Source of the DNA: Acanthochlamys bracteata
Taxonomy: Eukaryota > Streptophyta > Magnoliopsida > Pandanales > Velloziaceae
DNA length: 64,000 nt
Reading direction: 5' to 3'
Assembly (NCBI GenBank): GCA_019914995.1
Contig: CM034132.1
Coordinates: 1,490,501-1,554,500, forward strand
Below are positions 13,758 through 26,405 of this stretch, one piece after another. A model generated the notes under the pieces. It was not told the DNA's origin. It searched no databases and saw only the letters and a program-made list of their open reading frames with translations. Positions within the stretch are counted from its first letter, which is position 1, and each line of letters opens with the position of its first letter. The translations under genes and the position numbers were made by a program.

Positions 13758-16700
13758 CTTTTGGTTGCCTGAATTTCTTATTATATATGTCTACTAGGGT
13801 TGCATTTCTGATATATAATCAAAAGAAGAAACTAAATAGCTAGTAATGATTCTCAAAATATATTCCATTAGATCTATCTTATAAACTTCAAGATTTTGAA
13901 CAACAAGATTGTACAGGGAAAGAGATGACAACTTCTCTCGACTATAGCTAGAGTTTGCTAATAGTCTTCATAAAGAAATCCCAAAATTTAATGGAACAAA
14001 CTAAAAAGAAATTAAAGGAAGACCCAGTTATATATAACACTGCCAACAATATGAAACTGCATCAACAAGCAAAAACCTAGTTCTCCGCCACTTTAAGCAA
14101 TTAAGAACTCGACATTCTCCAAAACCTTAAACTTAAACAAAGGGACATAGGCTTTTTCTCTGCAAAGGCTATTAATTAGCTAACTAGCTAGCAACAAGAA
14201 ATCAGAAGAACCGATACACTAGAGAGGTTACACAAAGAAGGAAAGATGCTGATGGTTGCAGAGGGTATCAAGAGAGGATTATATTCATCCAGAAGAAAGA
14301 AAGCAAGCAGAAGAGTTTGATTGCTTTATGGATGAGGGAAGGAAGCAAGATAAAAGAAATAAGGGAAAGGGAAAGAGAAGAGAACAGCAGTGCGTGGGTG
14401 TGTTGTATAATGTGTCCACCGGTTGTTATGGAAAAGAATACCAAAAAACTTACAAACAAACACCTGCTTGCGTTACAATTCTGTCTTTTCCTTTGTTCCC
14501 ATACGCATATCTAGAAATTCTTCCACTACTATCCCTAGCTACCCTTTGTTAAAAAAATTCTACCACTGTTCTTTCTTCCCTTTATAATTAATTTCTACCT
14601 TCTTTTAATTTCTTTACACTTTTCTGCGGCATATATATATATATAACAGTAGAAGTTCATAATTGAAAGAAGGACCCTGCTGTGGTGTTAGACGTACAAA
14701 CAATTACTGATGAAACAAAGAAAAAAACCATGTATACATTGAGTCCCTATGGTCTCATCAGCTTTCTTCAGTTTCACACTTTTTACAATACAACTTATGA
14801 TTGGTTCATCAATTGAGTGTTTGTTTTTCACAGTTTGACAAACTTCACTGCTCACTGCTACTGCCTTTATTGGCTTTAACAAAAGAAAAGAAAAAGATCA
14901 AGAGTCTTTTCGTTTCAACTTTGCTCTAAGGTTTCATTGCAAGCTCTATTATTTTTAAGAGGTTTTGAAGTTTATAATGCAACTCCGATCATTAATAAGA
15001 TAAAAAATTAATAGGACAAAAATAAATTTAAATATCAAGACATAACAATCTAAGAAACACACAAAATCAAAGGCATAACACCTACTTAATTATAGCTAGA
15101 AAAACAAAGGAAAACAGTGAAGATTGAAAAGTTCTATGATAATAGAAAAAGCAAGAGATCCTAGGGAATTGGATTGGATGGGATTGAGGTTAGATTCCAA
15201 AAGGGTACAAATTCTCAAACCCCAACATACTCATCAAATAGTTAAACAAAATAGAGAACCCGTGAGATCTAGCAGTGATCATGCAGCATTCGGTGAAGAA
15301 GTAATTTATTTGTTTAATTAAGTAAATAATTAATTAGCTAAGTATAACTAGGTAGTAGTGGGATTAATATCTTAACAATGAAATTTGTCATCTTCTTCTT
15401 GTTCTCTTCTTCTTCATGGATTCACCAAAGTTTTTTATTCCCAATGATATTCTGCAGACATGCCTTCACAGCTCATCCTTCCATTATGTTTAATTATTGC
15501 TAATTATTTCCTAATCACTGTTTTCTTTCTTTCTTTCTTAGGTTTACTTGTTGAAAATTAAATCCTTAAAAAAATTTTCAATCAATAGTTCATGTGTTAT
15601 CTTAAGAAGTAATTGTAGTTTGATTTGGAAAAAGGAAAAAAAACGTTGGAATGTAAAACAATGGGCTAAACTAAACAAAGCGAAACCAGATTATATATTC
15701 CTGATCAAATTATCAACAGTGATTATGTACTAGAAATAGATAACAACAAAACATTTTGATTGCAAAAGCTTTAACTTTGATTCTGCATAAAGCATGCTTA
15801 ATTAAGAGTTGGGATGTTTAATCCCCGGGCTTATGCATCCCTGTTGAATGAAAATCCAATCCAACCCTGTTTGTTTATCTAACATATTTTTGAAATTTAT
15901 TTTTAAAAAAATTATTAACAAACAATTGTAAAAATATTTTTATTTAACTAAATAAAAGCTATAGTGATCGGATTCGGACAGACAGGTTGTCTGTCGCATA
16001 GACGAAGCTGATCCAACACTATTGGTTTATTCTGTCACTATTTACGAGCCAAATTAGTGACAAAAGAACTATTTAATTGGATCACATATCGACCCGTTTA
16101 GTCCGATCCGCTTTTGTATTTTTTTTTCACAAATGCGCAAATTGAGGACTAGTGTTTAATTTCAAAACCAAATCCAGTGAAGAACATGAATATATGCACA
16201 TAAAGAAAGTACTTATTTTTATTGTTGTTGTTATTGTTGTCCTGATTCCTGAATTTAGGGATGGCTTATGGAGATGATCAGAAGATTTGACCTTTTGATA
16301 TTCTGGTCTCATGTCTTATCTTGTAACTGGTACAACGAGATTCTTGCCAATCTATAAACATATAATAACATTTTCAACAATAAACTATTATCTTTACAAA
16401 CAATATATAGCACATATATTTATATCATATTTGTGAAAGCTCAAAAAGTAAAGATATATTTAAAAATATTTTGTATGACTTTTTAAAAAATTAAACTTCG
16501 TGTGATCGTATCATTTATTTCTTGTTTATAAATTTTTGAAAAAATATTCAACGGCGCTGTGGATGCCCTTTTTTTGGGCTTAGAAGGTTGAACACAAATT
16601 GCTCCAAGCGATACCATACATAAGCTTGATCAATTATTTCTTCATATATTATTAAGGAGGAGGAAAAAAGAAGAAGTTTGAAAGGAAAAGGTGAGATTTG

Positions 16701-19700
16701 AGAGTGACCAAGATCATAGGAGCGTTTAGGAAGCTTATAAAATAAAAATTTTTTAAAATTAAATATATTTTTATTTTTTTTATTTAAAAAAATATGTAAT
16801 AAAAAATTTTTATTACGTAAAATTTTTCTTATTTTTTAAATTTTTAAATATTTATAAAATATATATTAAAAATATAAAATGAAAAATTAACAAATTATTT
16901 ATAGAAAACGCTCAACCAAACAGCGTTAATAGCTTCATTTAAGCTACTCTAATTGAGAATGTTAAGAAGTTAGATAACTAAAGTAAATACTTATATGGTC
17001 TTTCTTGACAATTGTTGGACTTTGGTAATGTTTGAAAATATTTTAAAAATTTTTATATATCTTTAATAAATTATTTATAATATGTTATAATTTTTTAAAT
17101 TATAAAATATATAAAAAATTTTATGTTATAAAATTTAGTGCTATTTATTTTTATCTATTTGAATTAAATATATTTATTTTAAAATAAATTTAAAATATTT
17201 TTCGTTTAAAATTTTTTTTATAAACAATTCTAAATATTTCGTTTCGTTGAATGGTCATCGGTGCTTATCTGCTTTCATACTAGAATTGTTATTTTTTAAA
17301 GTCTTCAAAGGAAATCAGGAGTCATAAACATAAATCATTGCATAGAAAGCATAATTAATGCCAATTCAACATTTTAATTATTGATTAACAGAGATGCTAT
17401 TCAAAAATAACAACTTATTTTAAATGGGTCAGGCTTACTGGGCCTAGCGAGGAGCCCATTTTAGGCATACTGCAGCAAGCACCACCGTCCTCGGACTCTC
17501 GGAGCTGTCAGAAAATTTTTGCTGACAAAAACAAATTAGGAGGCGTCTTAGAATATTCTTGAAATAAATTGTTTTGAAAAAAATATTTTTATTTTTTTAA
17601 AAATAGATTTTTATATTTAAAAAAATAAAAATATATAATAAAAATTAAAAATTAAAAATTAAAAAATTATTTTTCTGATAAGTTAAGCAAAATAGACCCT
17701 TAGTGATGGCTAGAAACTCCAATTACATCGAGTTTTTGCACCAGAATTAAAAGAACTACGAAATCTTCATGCATCCCCAAGATGGAAAAAAAAGAAAAAA
17801 AGAAAAAACACTATAAAATAAAAAAATTCAGTTAAAAATAAATTTTGATAGAATAAAATTTAAAATAATAATTAAAATAAGAAAGTATATTTTGAATTGA
17901 ATTTAATAAAAATTAAATTAAGTTAAATAAGTAAATTAATAATTAATAATAATAATTGAAATATAAATTTAAATAAAAAATAAAAAATAAAATTAGGTGG
18001 TAATTGAAATATATTTTTAGTCCCACCAAAGGCAAGGTGACCTCCAAGGAGCTCTTAATCTTCAATTTCGTTGTCTCAACATAACATATACCATCCTCAT
18101 AGCTTGAGGATAGGAGAAGCAAAACTCAATAGTAGTATTATGTAGATATTTAGAAGCACGACATTAAGGAATATATATCTACTAATCACATCTTAATCAT
18201 AAAAACTTCTGTTACGTGATCTAGTTGAACAACTACAATTAATTAATTAACTTAATATAAAATCCAACTAAGCGTATGAGTTAAGGGAAGCACGACAATC
18301 AATGCATTGATAGCAACTTCGTTGCAGTCATCCAACTAATTAGTCAATAAACTTAGCAATATCCAAAACCTTCTAATCATATAAAACATAAATTTGCCGG
18401 CTGGGAAATTAAAAGGTCCATTTAAAATTAATGGCCTCTTACTTTGATAGGCCCATCAAATTTTGAATATCTAAATATTTTTATTGACTAACTTGAGTTT
18501 CATAATTTATCTTATCAAAATTTTCAAATTGATCCAATTTTACCTTACATTCAATGCCTTACATAACACAATCAAAGTGGAATAAGAACAGATAAAAAGC
18601 GTGAAAAAGATAAACATGAATTCCAACATTAGACTATAATGAGTGGTTTAAGTTGCGTCTTAATTACTTTCTCATAATAAATTCATTATAATACAAAATA
18701 TTTGTTTCTGTTTTCTTTTATGTCTAATCACCGCATCAATCACGCATTAAAAGTTTCGATTACAACCTTTCAGAAGAACCCAATTCGAGCAAGTTCCAAT
18801 GTTCATTTTTCAATGGTTTGCATACACAATTAGGCAAGAAACAAAGATTGTTTTCAATAGCTCATCGTCACCATTATCATCAAATTAAAAGTGCAAGATT
18901 CAGAAAATGTTTGGCATAGCTAAAACTTTATAAAATATACTTTTTCTACATAAATGTTTTTAAAGATAATCTCAAACTATCCCTCAATCACATAAAATTA
19001 AACTTAGTCATTGCCATTCAATTAAGCAAGACGTTTCTTCTACTCACGAGATAGACCCACAACAGAATTAACTACAAGGAAATCATATAAAAGTAAAGAT
19101 AAAGATATAGACGATAATATTAAATAACAGTATCATCAACTACATGTGCATCATCATCAACTAGGCAAAAGTCTTCAATTGAAAGCAAACAAAAAAGAAG
19201 ATCAGTTTAATTACGGGCTGGCTAATGATGCTTAGATTTATAAGAATCTAATGGAACTTACTTAACTACTGAGTTCTTAATTAACGAACTTAATTATTAT
19301 AGTTTAATTAATCTTGTCTCCACTAATTATTTCTGCGGCCCCACGCGCGCTACTGAATTATGATCTATGACATATTTTTCACAATTAATTAAGTTTGTTT
19401 CGAGCTTCTGCCAGAATTTAATTATACTGAAACATTTTTTTTTTAGTGAAGTTTAATCTAAAATTTGAACCTTCAAAGAACCCCACTAATAATGCTAATA
19501 TTTGTTTATATATGTTTTTCCAACCATGTGGGAATTACCTTAATGTACGTACTCTGTAAAAGCATCTAATTAATTACAGGACCGTTTGGAAAAACTTTTC
19601 TAAAAATTAATTATTATTTTTTATTTTATATTATTTAATATATTTTTTATAAATATATAAATAATTATTTAAAAATTTTAAAAATATAAAAATTAAACGT

Positions 19701-20734
19701 AATAAAATCTTTTTATTATTTGTTTTATTATATTTATTAAAATAAAAAAATAAAACTTATTTTTAAAAATATATAATAATATTTTTTATTTAAAAAATTT
19801 TTATTTTGTAAGTAATTCAAACGCTTTCTCGCGTTTCTTACTGTGAAATGGATTCGCATAATTATCTAACTGTTACCTTATGTTGATGCTGAAAATTATT
19901 ATAAAAAGTTATCATTAAGTTTAGAGTTTTGACTTCAAGTATTTTTTTTGTCTTATATATCGAAGATAACTAAAATACAAGAATTTTTTTTAAAACGAAT
20001 ATATATATTTAAATAAATTATACGATATATAATTTTAAAAATAATATTCGTGCGGGTGATAGCGTGTATATAACTCATTCGAATCTCTGCATATTAAATG
20101 TAAGATATAAGTAGCAATCTATTATTTTAATTAAACACCAGGTTTCCATTTCTATCGACAAAATCATGCATTATATAGCACATGCCAACATGTACATAGC
20201 CTTAAACATATACGTGATATCATCCGTTCGCTTATCTACTACGTACTTAATTCATTTATTTTAGTCAGCAGCTAGCTTTCGTTGCAACAACGGCAGAGAA
20301 AACTACATTTGTACAGAAAGAAATTTACATCTCTCTATTGAAGAAAAATAAGAAGAAGAAGAAGAAGAAAATTATAGCGACTTCTAAATGCATGGTTACA
20401 GCTTTACAGCTACGTTGTAGTAAATATAAAACCTGCAGAGTCAGATAAAAGTTAAAACACATTAATTATGGCAAGCTCTCAGAGATCTCCAGGTTCTTGC
20501 TGGTAAATTTGATTAATCACTGCATGCTTTTTATGTACATATGGCAGTTGTCTCCTTCGTTCAAATTCAAAGTCTGAAGGACTCTAGCTAGCAAGCAAGC
20601 AAGAAAAATCAAACCCAAAGATTATCGATAGCAAAGTTTAACTTTCAAGCAAAGATATAAAATCCAACCATAAGCAAGTAATTAACAATATAATTATAGG
20701 AATTAAAATCTATTGCTAGATAGCTATTAACTAG
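13758..20734. other. Gene-poor AT-rich intergenic region
   Basis: About 7 kb without a recognisable gene. The first part (to about 14300) is probably promoter and leader of the IDD gene. Probable MITE copies, judged by AT-rich interiors and GTTTGG/CCAAAC-like ends, lie at about 16718-16925, 17540-17690 and 19578-19823. A further A/T-rich block that ends in TTCTAAATATT lies at 17030-17230. Short open frames of 60-100 codons occur, but none shows a motif, codon bias or splice structure that I can support. Confidence 0.6.
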
Positions 20735-21100
20735 CTACGCCCAGAGAGCTCCGACTTCATGCAGACGAGGAACAAGACGGCCGCTAAGATGTAACGCCAT
20801 CAGACCTTCAAGCCCGCCAACCGGAGCACCACCGATGAAGACCGCCGGAGCTCCAATAGCAGGTACAGGGACAGCTCTGTGGTCTCCAGTAACGATATCG
20901 TCTTCTTCAAGCTCAATCACTGTTGGATGAACTCCGACAGAAACGAGTAGTCGTTTAACAACGTGGCACATGCAGCACGATCTCCTGCTGAAGATTATCA
21001 CTGGGTTTTCATTTATGAGTCTTTCTATTCTCTTCTCCGGCGTTTCTCCTCCGTCTATCGTCAACGCTACTGCCGCCGGCCTCAAGCTAAGTCCCTGCAT
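20735..21100 (-). CDS. GRXC9: CC-type (plant-specific) glutaredoxin, GRXC9/ROXY19-like
   Basis: An intronless gene of 121 residues starting at the ATG on 21098-21100. It has a thioredoxin fold with the CC-type active site CCMC (residues 42-45) in RRSCCMCHVVKRLL. The GSH-binding region follows (VPAIGAPAVFIGG, GGLEGLMALHLSG), and the end is LVPRLHEVGALWA. CC-type glutaredoxins bind TGA bZIP factors and dampen or redirect their target genes. The N-terminus MQG and the CCMCHVVKRLL wording resemble Arabidopsis GRXC9 (GRX480), a salicylic-acid-induced gene downstream of NPR1. The family usually ends in ALWL, whereas this copy ends in ALWA. The gene is also a little short for the group. The orthology label is an inference; the family is certain. 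Confidence 0.93.
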   Translation of the reverse strand: MQGLSLRPAAVALTIDGGETPEKRIERLINENPVIIFSRRSCCMCHVVKRLLVSVGVHPTVIELEEDDIVTGDHRAVPVPAIGAPAVFIGGAPVGGLEGLMALHLSGRLVPRLHEVGALWA

Positions 21101-21237
21101 AATAAAATCTCTCTATGTGAAAGAAATTTCGTTTGAATTCTTTTGTTTTCGGAATTGAAATATCAACAATTAATGGAGAGTGAATGAGTGAAAATAATGA
21201 AACAGAGATGAAAGTGTGGGAAGGGGTTTAATAGAGA

Positions 21238-21295
21238 ATTTATAAACGAATCAAGGGGAGAGAGAGAGCACATGGATGGTGACGCCAACGTGACG
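21238..21295 (-). promoter_or_regulatory. TATA box and as-1-like TGACG pair of the glutaredoxin gene
   Basis: On the minus strand, TATAAAT lies at 21238-21244, about 140 bases before the ATG. Just upstream at 21280-21284 and 21291-21295 are two TGACG motifs, 11 bases start to start (read on the plus strand). The classical as-1 element has two TGACG motifs 12 bases apart and binds TGA factors. Similar elements are known to drive salicylic-acid induction of GRXC9. Confidence 0.55.
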
Positions 21296-21322
21296 ACGAC
21301 GGGAGATGTCCGACCTACTGAA

Positions 21323-21511
21323 TACGTCAGCAACTCCACCACGCACAACAGGAAGTCTAGAATATTAGGGGTTCACTTGTTTGAACATGTTTGGTTGATT
21401 AGATCACGCAGGCCAAATAATTTCAGAGAAAACGCCTCTTAGAGCGATAGAGATTGAACCACGTGGATGGTTGTAAACAGTTGATATCATTGGGATACGT
21501 CATTGTTGACG
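21323..21511. promoter_or_regulatory. Further TGACG-type motifs upstream of the glutaredoxin
   Basis: TACGTCA occurs at 21323-21329 and again at 21496-21502, the latter followed by TTGACG ending at 21511. With the pair at 21280-21295 this makes at least five TGA-type bZIP sites within about 420 bases of the start codon, between the gene and the hAT insertion. Confidence 0.45.
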
Positions 21512-21567
21512 ATTAGTTGTGTTCGCTGCACCCTCGTATCAACAGATTGGTTGCAACTTTCGGAAGC

Positions 21568-21575
21568 CATTTATT
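21568..21575. repeat. Left target-site duplication of the hAT element
   Basis: CATTTATT immediately before the element is repeated exactly at 23950-23957 immediately after it. An 8-bp duplication is the hallmark of hAT insertion. Confidence 0.92.
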
Positions 21576-22113
21576 CAGTGTTATAAAAATCGATCGGGCG
21601 ACTGATCCGGATTTATGTTCGGGTCACCGGATCACAGGTCAATCCGGCGGGTCAATCCGTCGACATGCTGAATCACTGTTTATATGATATAATGTTACTT
21701 TATTTTGTTACAAATTTATAATTATACATTTCACATGACAGAATTTAAAGTTTTACACTTGCACATACAAGTCAGCCAGCAAGAATTCAAAGTTATAACT
21801 TATAATTTTCAAAACATTAACATAATACACATCAATATAACACATATAGAATTACAAATTACTAGATAAGTGTTAAGTGCTAATAGTCTCCAAGGCTCTA
21901 AACATCAAAACTTACAAGTTATAACAAATTAACAATCATTGCTAATAACAATAACAACAACAATATCAGTAGCTATATTGCTGGCTAACTGCCAGCAGTT
22001 ATATTGTCTTTACTAAGATAAGCTAATAAGAAACAATAACAATCTCATATTGTCTTACATTGTCTCTAGCTCTCTTGATGGTATGTAGTTGATAGCATTA
22101 ATGAGAACCCTGC

Positions 22114-22470
22114 CTAAGCCCATAAAACAAGTGGATTGATGGACAATCTAGTTCCTTCCTTCAAAGCATCACCAAGAAGAAGCTTAGCTGCAACAACATA
22201 ATTAGATGCATTGTCAGTAACAAAATGAATCACATTTTCAGCACCCACATACAAAATAACTTGCCTAAACAGCTTGTATAACATCTCCGCAATCTTGGAA
22301 GCATCAGATGCATCAACAGATCTGAGAAAGATAATACCTTTTGAGCAATAAACCAATAAATTGATAAGGGTTCTTCTGTTTTGATCTGACCATCGATCGA
22401 CCATAACAGTGCATCACGTTCTCTTCCATGCATCATGATAGCTCTCAACATAGCGCCTCGTCTCCTCAAT
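22114..22470 (-). pseudogene. hAT transposase DUF659 fragment
   Basis: Read on the minus strand, the fragment contains WSDQNRRTLINLLVYC, FLRSVDASDASK and VIHFVTDNASNYVVAAKLL, the signature blocks of DUF659 hAT transposases. The preceding segment SYHDAWKRT is followed by an in-frame TGA where relatives usually have Gly. Downstream the frame stops at LVLWA, where relatives continue FWTPCAAHC. The domain is thus broken at both ends. Confidence 0.85.
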
Positions 22471-22919
22471 ATTCTTATTTAACAAAAAATTTCAGAAAGT
22501 ATAATAACTAGGAGCCTTATAACCTGCACTCATACTTGCAATAGCATCTACCATAGGTTGAAAATACATAGAGCTAACAGCATTGAAAGATATGCATACA
22601 TCAATCATCTACTTAGATATAGCAATTCCATATCTTTCTATTGCCTTTGTTCTGCAAAACACTCCTCAATGTGGGTTGTGCATTGGAAGTGGTTCTCGGC
22701 ATAAAATAGGAATCCATAGGCATTACTTCTTTTTCTTTTGAAGTTGCATGTTTTTCTCTTCCTACATGACCCTCCGCAAATCCTGAAGACGTGTCTTGAT
22801 CTGGTAAGGCATCTCCGGTCTCACTTAATGTTTTGTAAACTTGTTCATCACATGCTTTATGGTGTTGACTAAAAGAATTTTATTCGTTGAGCATTTCTTG
22901 ATGTCTTCTTTTTTTTGAA

Positions 22920-23045
22920 AAAAAATCATCAATGTGCAGCTTCATCTGATAATGAACATCAGCAGGAACATTTTTGCAAGCTCCAACATCTCCTTTGATC
23001 CAGCTAAGTGTTGTTTGAATCTGTTGATACCACCTCCTGCAAATG
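22920..23045 (-). pseudogene. hAT transposase BED zinc-finger fragment with frameshift
   Basis: One minus-strand frame reads GGGINRFKQHLAG, and a second frame continues KGDVGACKNVPADVHYQMK. Both pieces are adjacent in the BED-finger region of plant hAT transposases. They are out of register by one base near 22995, consistent with a single-base deletion. Confidence 0.8.
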
Positions 23046-23949
23046 TCTGTAAACAGTAGCTGCATATTAATTTGGCTTTTTTATTGTTGTTGCCAATTTC
23101 AGCTAGTTTACAGTGATTCCATGCAGGATCACTTTTGCCTCACGAAGAACTTTGAATTGATGGATTTGTTGAAGATTGTGTGGCAAAATCTGTTGAGAGA
23201 TTGGAACCAACACCAGATATTATTGGCACAAAGATCAATACAAATCAAAGCAGAAGGAACCGAGGAAGTGCGGCAAAGAAAGGTAGTGAAGCGATCAGTG
23301 GAGAGTTGGAGAATAACAATTACTGACAAAGCAGAGAGTTAGAACCCCTGTTGGAGACGAAGAACTTCCTATCGTTCCTGAAAGCAGTCGGAGAGCGGCT
23401 GGAGATACAAAAACGACAGAGAACAAAATCAGAGAACAAAATCAGCAGGCGGAATGGAGAGCCGGAGACAGAAAAATCAAACAAAGCGAAAAGACTGAAT
23501 AATTGCCGGAATAGAAAAATAGAGACATCATCGAGAGCTACTGGAGAGCAGTTAGCCAAACGGAGGAGAAAATCGCAACCGATGACTAGCGGGCGAAGCA
23601 GAGCAAAATAGAAGCTAAGAAACTGAAGAAAAGAGTAAGAACTCTCGTCGGACGACTAGAGGAAAAGCTTCAAGAGTTCACCGATCGAGCGAAGCAGAAG
23701 CGGAAAAAATCGTAGATAGTTCGGGTGCATTGAGAAAAAAAAGTTAATCTGATGCCGTCTGCGATAATAACAAATATTTTTAAAATTTTTTTTAATTCAA
23801 ACAGTTCGACCGGAGACTTGCCCGTATCAATCCGGATCACACCGGATCACTAGCAGGGCCGGGTTTTTTGCAAACATGAATTGGTTTACCGTCCGGGTCA
23901 GCAATTTACGGGCCGACCCGAACGATCCGGTCCGGATTTGCTAACACTG

Positions 23950-23957
23950 CATTTATT
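23950..23957. repeat. Right target-site duplication of the hAT element
   Basis: CATTTATT is identical to 21568-21575 and directly abuts the right terminus CACTG of the element. Confidence 0.92.
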
Positions 23958-26245
23958 GCAATTAAGTAACAGATTAAGGGTAGTATTAAATTTAATTTGA
24001 ACACGTAATTAACGAGGTTGGTACAATACGCCCGAGGTGTACGGCGTACTTAAAGATTACCATCGACATGGGTGACACGTGGATTTGTGTAGTAGCATTT
24101 GAGAAAGTACGGGAACAGGTTAGTGTTTGCGTGTGAGTGAAGAGATCTCGTTGGCGTTGACGTCGACTGACATGGCGGCAAAATGTTACTTTCTTTCTTT
24201 CTTTTTTTCGCTTGTGTACTTAATTAGCTAGCTTTCTTCTGTTCTCGCGTTTTAATCACTAATCACGTTGTTTCAAAAACTTAACTACGACAGAGTACGC
24301 CGGTTTGCATTCCGGCAAAACATACCCTGACGAAAGAAGGACATCACGGAACTGAACGTATTTCCGTGAACTTATGAATAAGCATTTGACTTGTGAATAA
24401 GAGCTAGCTAGTAAGATAGATGGATTATTAATTTGTAGTAGTGCTTCTTGTTCGATTTATTCATGACGCTAGCTAATGATAATGGTTTGTGGAGCTTAGC
24501 AGTGCTTTAACTTTTCAAAAGAAAGCTAGCTGATACCACCACCACCTGAGAATATTATACCGCCATTGTGGCACCAATCCATGGTTGAAAAACAAAATAA
24601 TAATAACAACGAAAGTGTTGCTAGCATTAGGTGTATGTGGGTGAAAAATTAATGTTCCCTTTTCAGTAAGATTCTAAAGGGATTCTGGAATCATATATGT
24701 TTAAGATTCAAAAAAACAACAACAAACGTCAGCTGATCGTGGATGTTTATCTTTGTTTTGTTTGATCACTATTTTCTACAGACATTATTAAAAAAGAAAA
24801 GATAGAAACTTTACGCATATAAGAATTATTGTTGATATGGCAGCACAGAAGAGATCAAGATCTTCTGATCAGAGCTGATGAGTAGTGTCGTGGAAGATCT
24901 TCTGTTCGGAGCTGACGAAAGTTAAACCTCTAAGACAATACCTCATGCGCATGCACAAAGGTCAGCTGGTTAATTCATCTTCTTCATGGCTGCAGAAAAC
25001 TTCCTCCAACTTTCTGTTTGATTTCTTTCAAATATATTCTTCATGAATAAGATTACGTACACTACATGTTTCGGAACTCGTCTAGTCTCTTTCAGCTGCT
25101 GCTTATGTCATGTTTACGTACGAAATGATGTAAACTTCATTTGTTTTTTTGCTACTACGTAGTACTACGATCGATCTTATCTGCAACGACAAATTACAAT
25201 ACAATGCAAAGCAGAACATAAGGTACATGCCATGCTCTGTTTTGCATCTAATGTTGTTCGTGTTTGCGGGTCCGTCCTTCCTTCATGCATTAATGGAGTT
25301 TGTACTGACCTGGCAATTGCCATTGCCACATTAATAGGATAACGTAGTTTGAATTTAACAACAAAAGGTCTAGAAATGTTGCGGCAAAGTTGTTCTTTCT
25401 CACTAATCAGAGTCACATATACAGCGTAGATAAGTAATCATCAGTCAACCAACAAAAAGAATTTGGTGCCATGTTGTATTCATAAAGATGAGACTAGGGA
25501 TGGTTTTCGTAGATAAGGCTTATTTGGCATTGGATTTTCAAAAATCAGTTTTTTATTTTTTAATTTATATTTCTTAAATAAATTTTTATAAATTTTGTAG
25601 TATTTATTTTAAAATGTTAATACAAAATACAAAATTTTAATCTCTATTCACTAGGTATAGGGCAGGTTTATTTGGCATAAATTAATACAAAATACATTAT
25701 TAAAAAGATAAATTTATTAAAATGAATATAAAAATCCTTTATAGATAATTTTTTTATAAAAAGTCATTTTAGTTGAAGTAATATTCCCATAATCTACGAA
25801 AGAGATGGTTGTTTGCTTATATATTATCATTAATCGAACGCCAGATAAATGTTTTAAACCTTTTAATGGGAAGTGTAATGTTAAAATTTGTTTTTGTTTG
25901 AATGCTCTTTAAAATAATAAACTAGTAGTATCAATAAATCCAAAAAGTCTAAGGAAAACATGAAAAATTATTATTATAAATTTATTATATTCTATGAGAA
26001 ATATACCGAGTTTAGGCACTTTATTTAAATAATACTTTATCTTTTAGTTTATGATTTGTCTTTAAAATTTAAAAAGAACGCAGTTATGTATGATTTTCTA
26101 TAATAATATTTGCGTAAGACCATAACAAATAAAGACTAGAAGATGTGAATTCTATAAACGCTTTGAACATTTAGCTTTATTGAATCAAACTAATTAAACA
26201 AAACACTCATTCATAACTTTTCTGGGCTCTGAATCAATTGTAATG
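23958..26245. other. Intergenic region right of the hAT element
   Basis: No gene recognised. The interval carries scattered bZIP-like sites (for example GTTGACGTCGAC near 24160). A further AT-rich block at about 25515-25780 has a TTATTTGGCAT-like start and may be a decayed MITE. Short open frames near 25150-25420 show no family motif. Confidence 0.5.
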
Positions 26246-26246
26246 T

Positions 26247-26276
26247 AATGGGCCTAAATTACAAGTATTGGGCCTC
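26247..26276 (+). promoter_or_regulatory. Paired TGGGCC (site II-like) motifs
   Basis: Two TGGGCCT motifs about 22 bases apart lie roughly 140 bases before the ATG at 26406. Such GGCCCA/TGGGCC elements are typical of promoters of constitutively expressed plant housekeeping genes. They support a promoter here even though the downstream gene looks damaged. Confidence 0.4.
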
Positions 26277-26405
26277 AACCATTTTTCTAGTTGTTTTTCA
26301 TTTTCGGTTTTTTCTCTGTGTTTGTTCTTTCTTTTTCTGTTTTGAAAAGAAACGGAAAAATATAATCCTTCCCGCTGCTGATGATTTCACAGAAGCTTCA
26401 GAGTA

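Larger units (their letters stand above)
21576..23949 (-). mobile_element. hAT-superfamily DNA transposon, 2374 bp, defective
   Basis: The element starts CAGTGTTATAAAA and its complement end reads CAGTGTTAGCAAA, a typical hAT terminal inverted repeat beginning CAGTG. A perfect 8-bp target duplication flanks it. Both subterminal regions (21600-21660 and 23830-23940) are GC-rich and carry many copies of CCGGATC/GATCCGG in both orientations, as expected for transposase-binding sites. Inside, on the minus strand, are remnants of a BED zinc finger and a DUF659 domain with a stop codon and a frameshift. The C-terminal hATC dimerisation domain is missing. It therefore cannot move itself. Intact TIRs and an exact TSD suggest a fairly recent insertion. 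It lies 475 bases upstream of the glutaredoxin start codon. Confidence 0.9.

Noticed and set aside
14256..14552. 98-codon frame upstream of the IDD gene
   Set aside because: Overlaps the probable IDD promoter and leader, and its composition follows a purine-rich tract; no homology seen.
15955..16115. Possible inverted repeat with GATCGGATTCGGAC and GTCCGATCCG
   Set aside because: Only short imperfect pairing was found; not enough to call an element.
23351..23611. 86-codon Lys/Arg/Glu-rich frame inside the hAT element
   Set aside because: It lies on the strand opposite the transposase remnants in a purine-rich stretch; low-complexity composition explains it.
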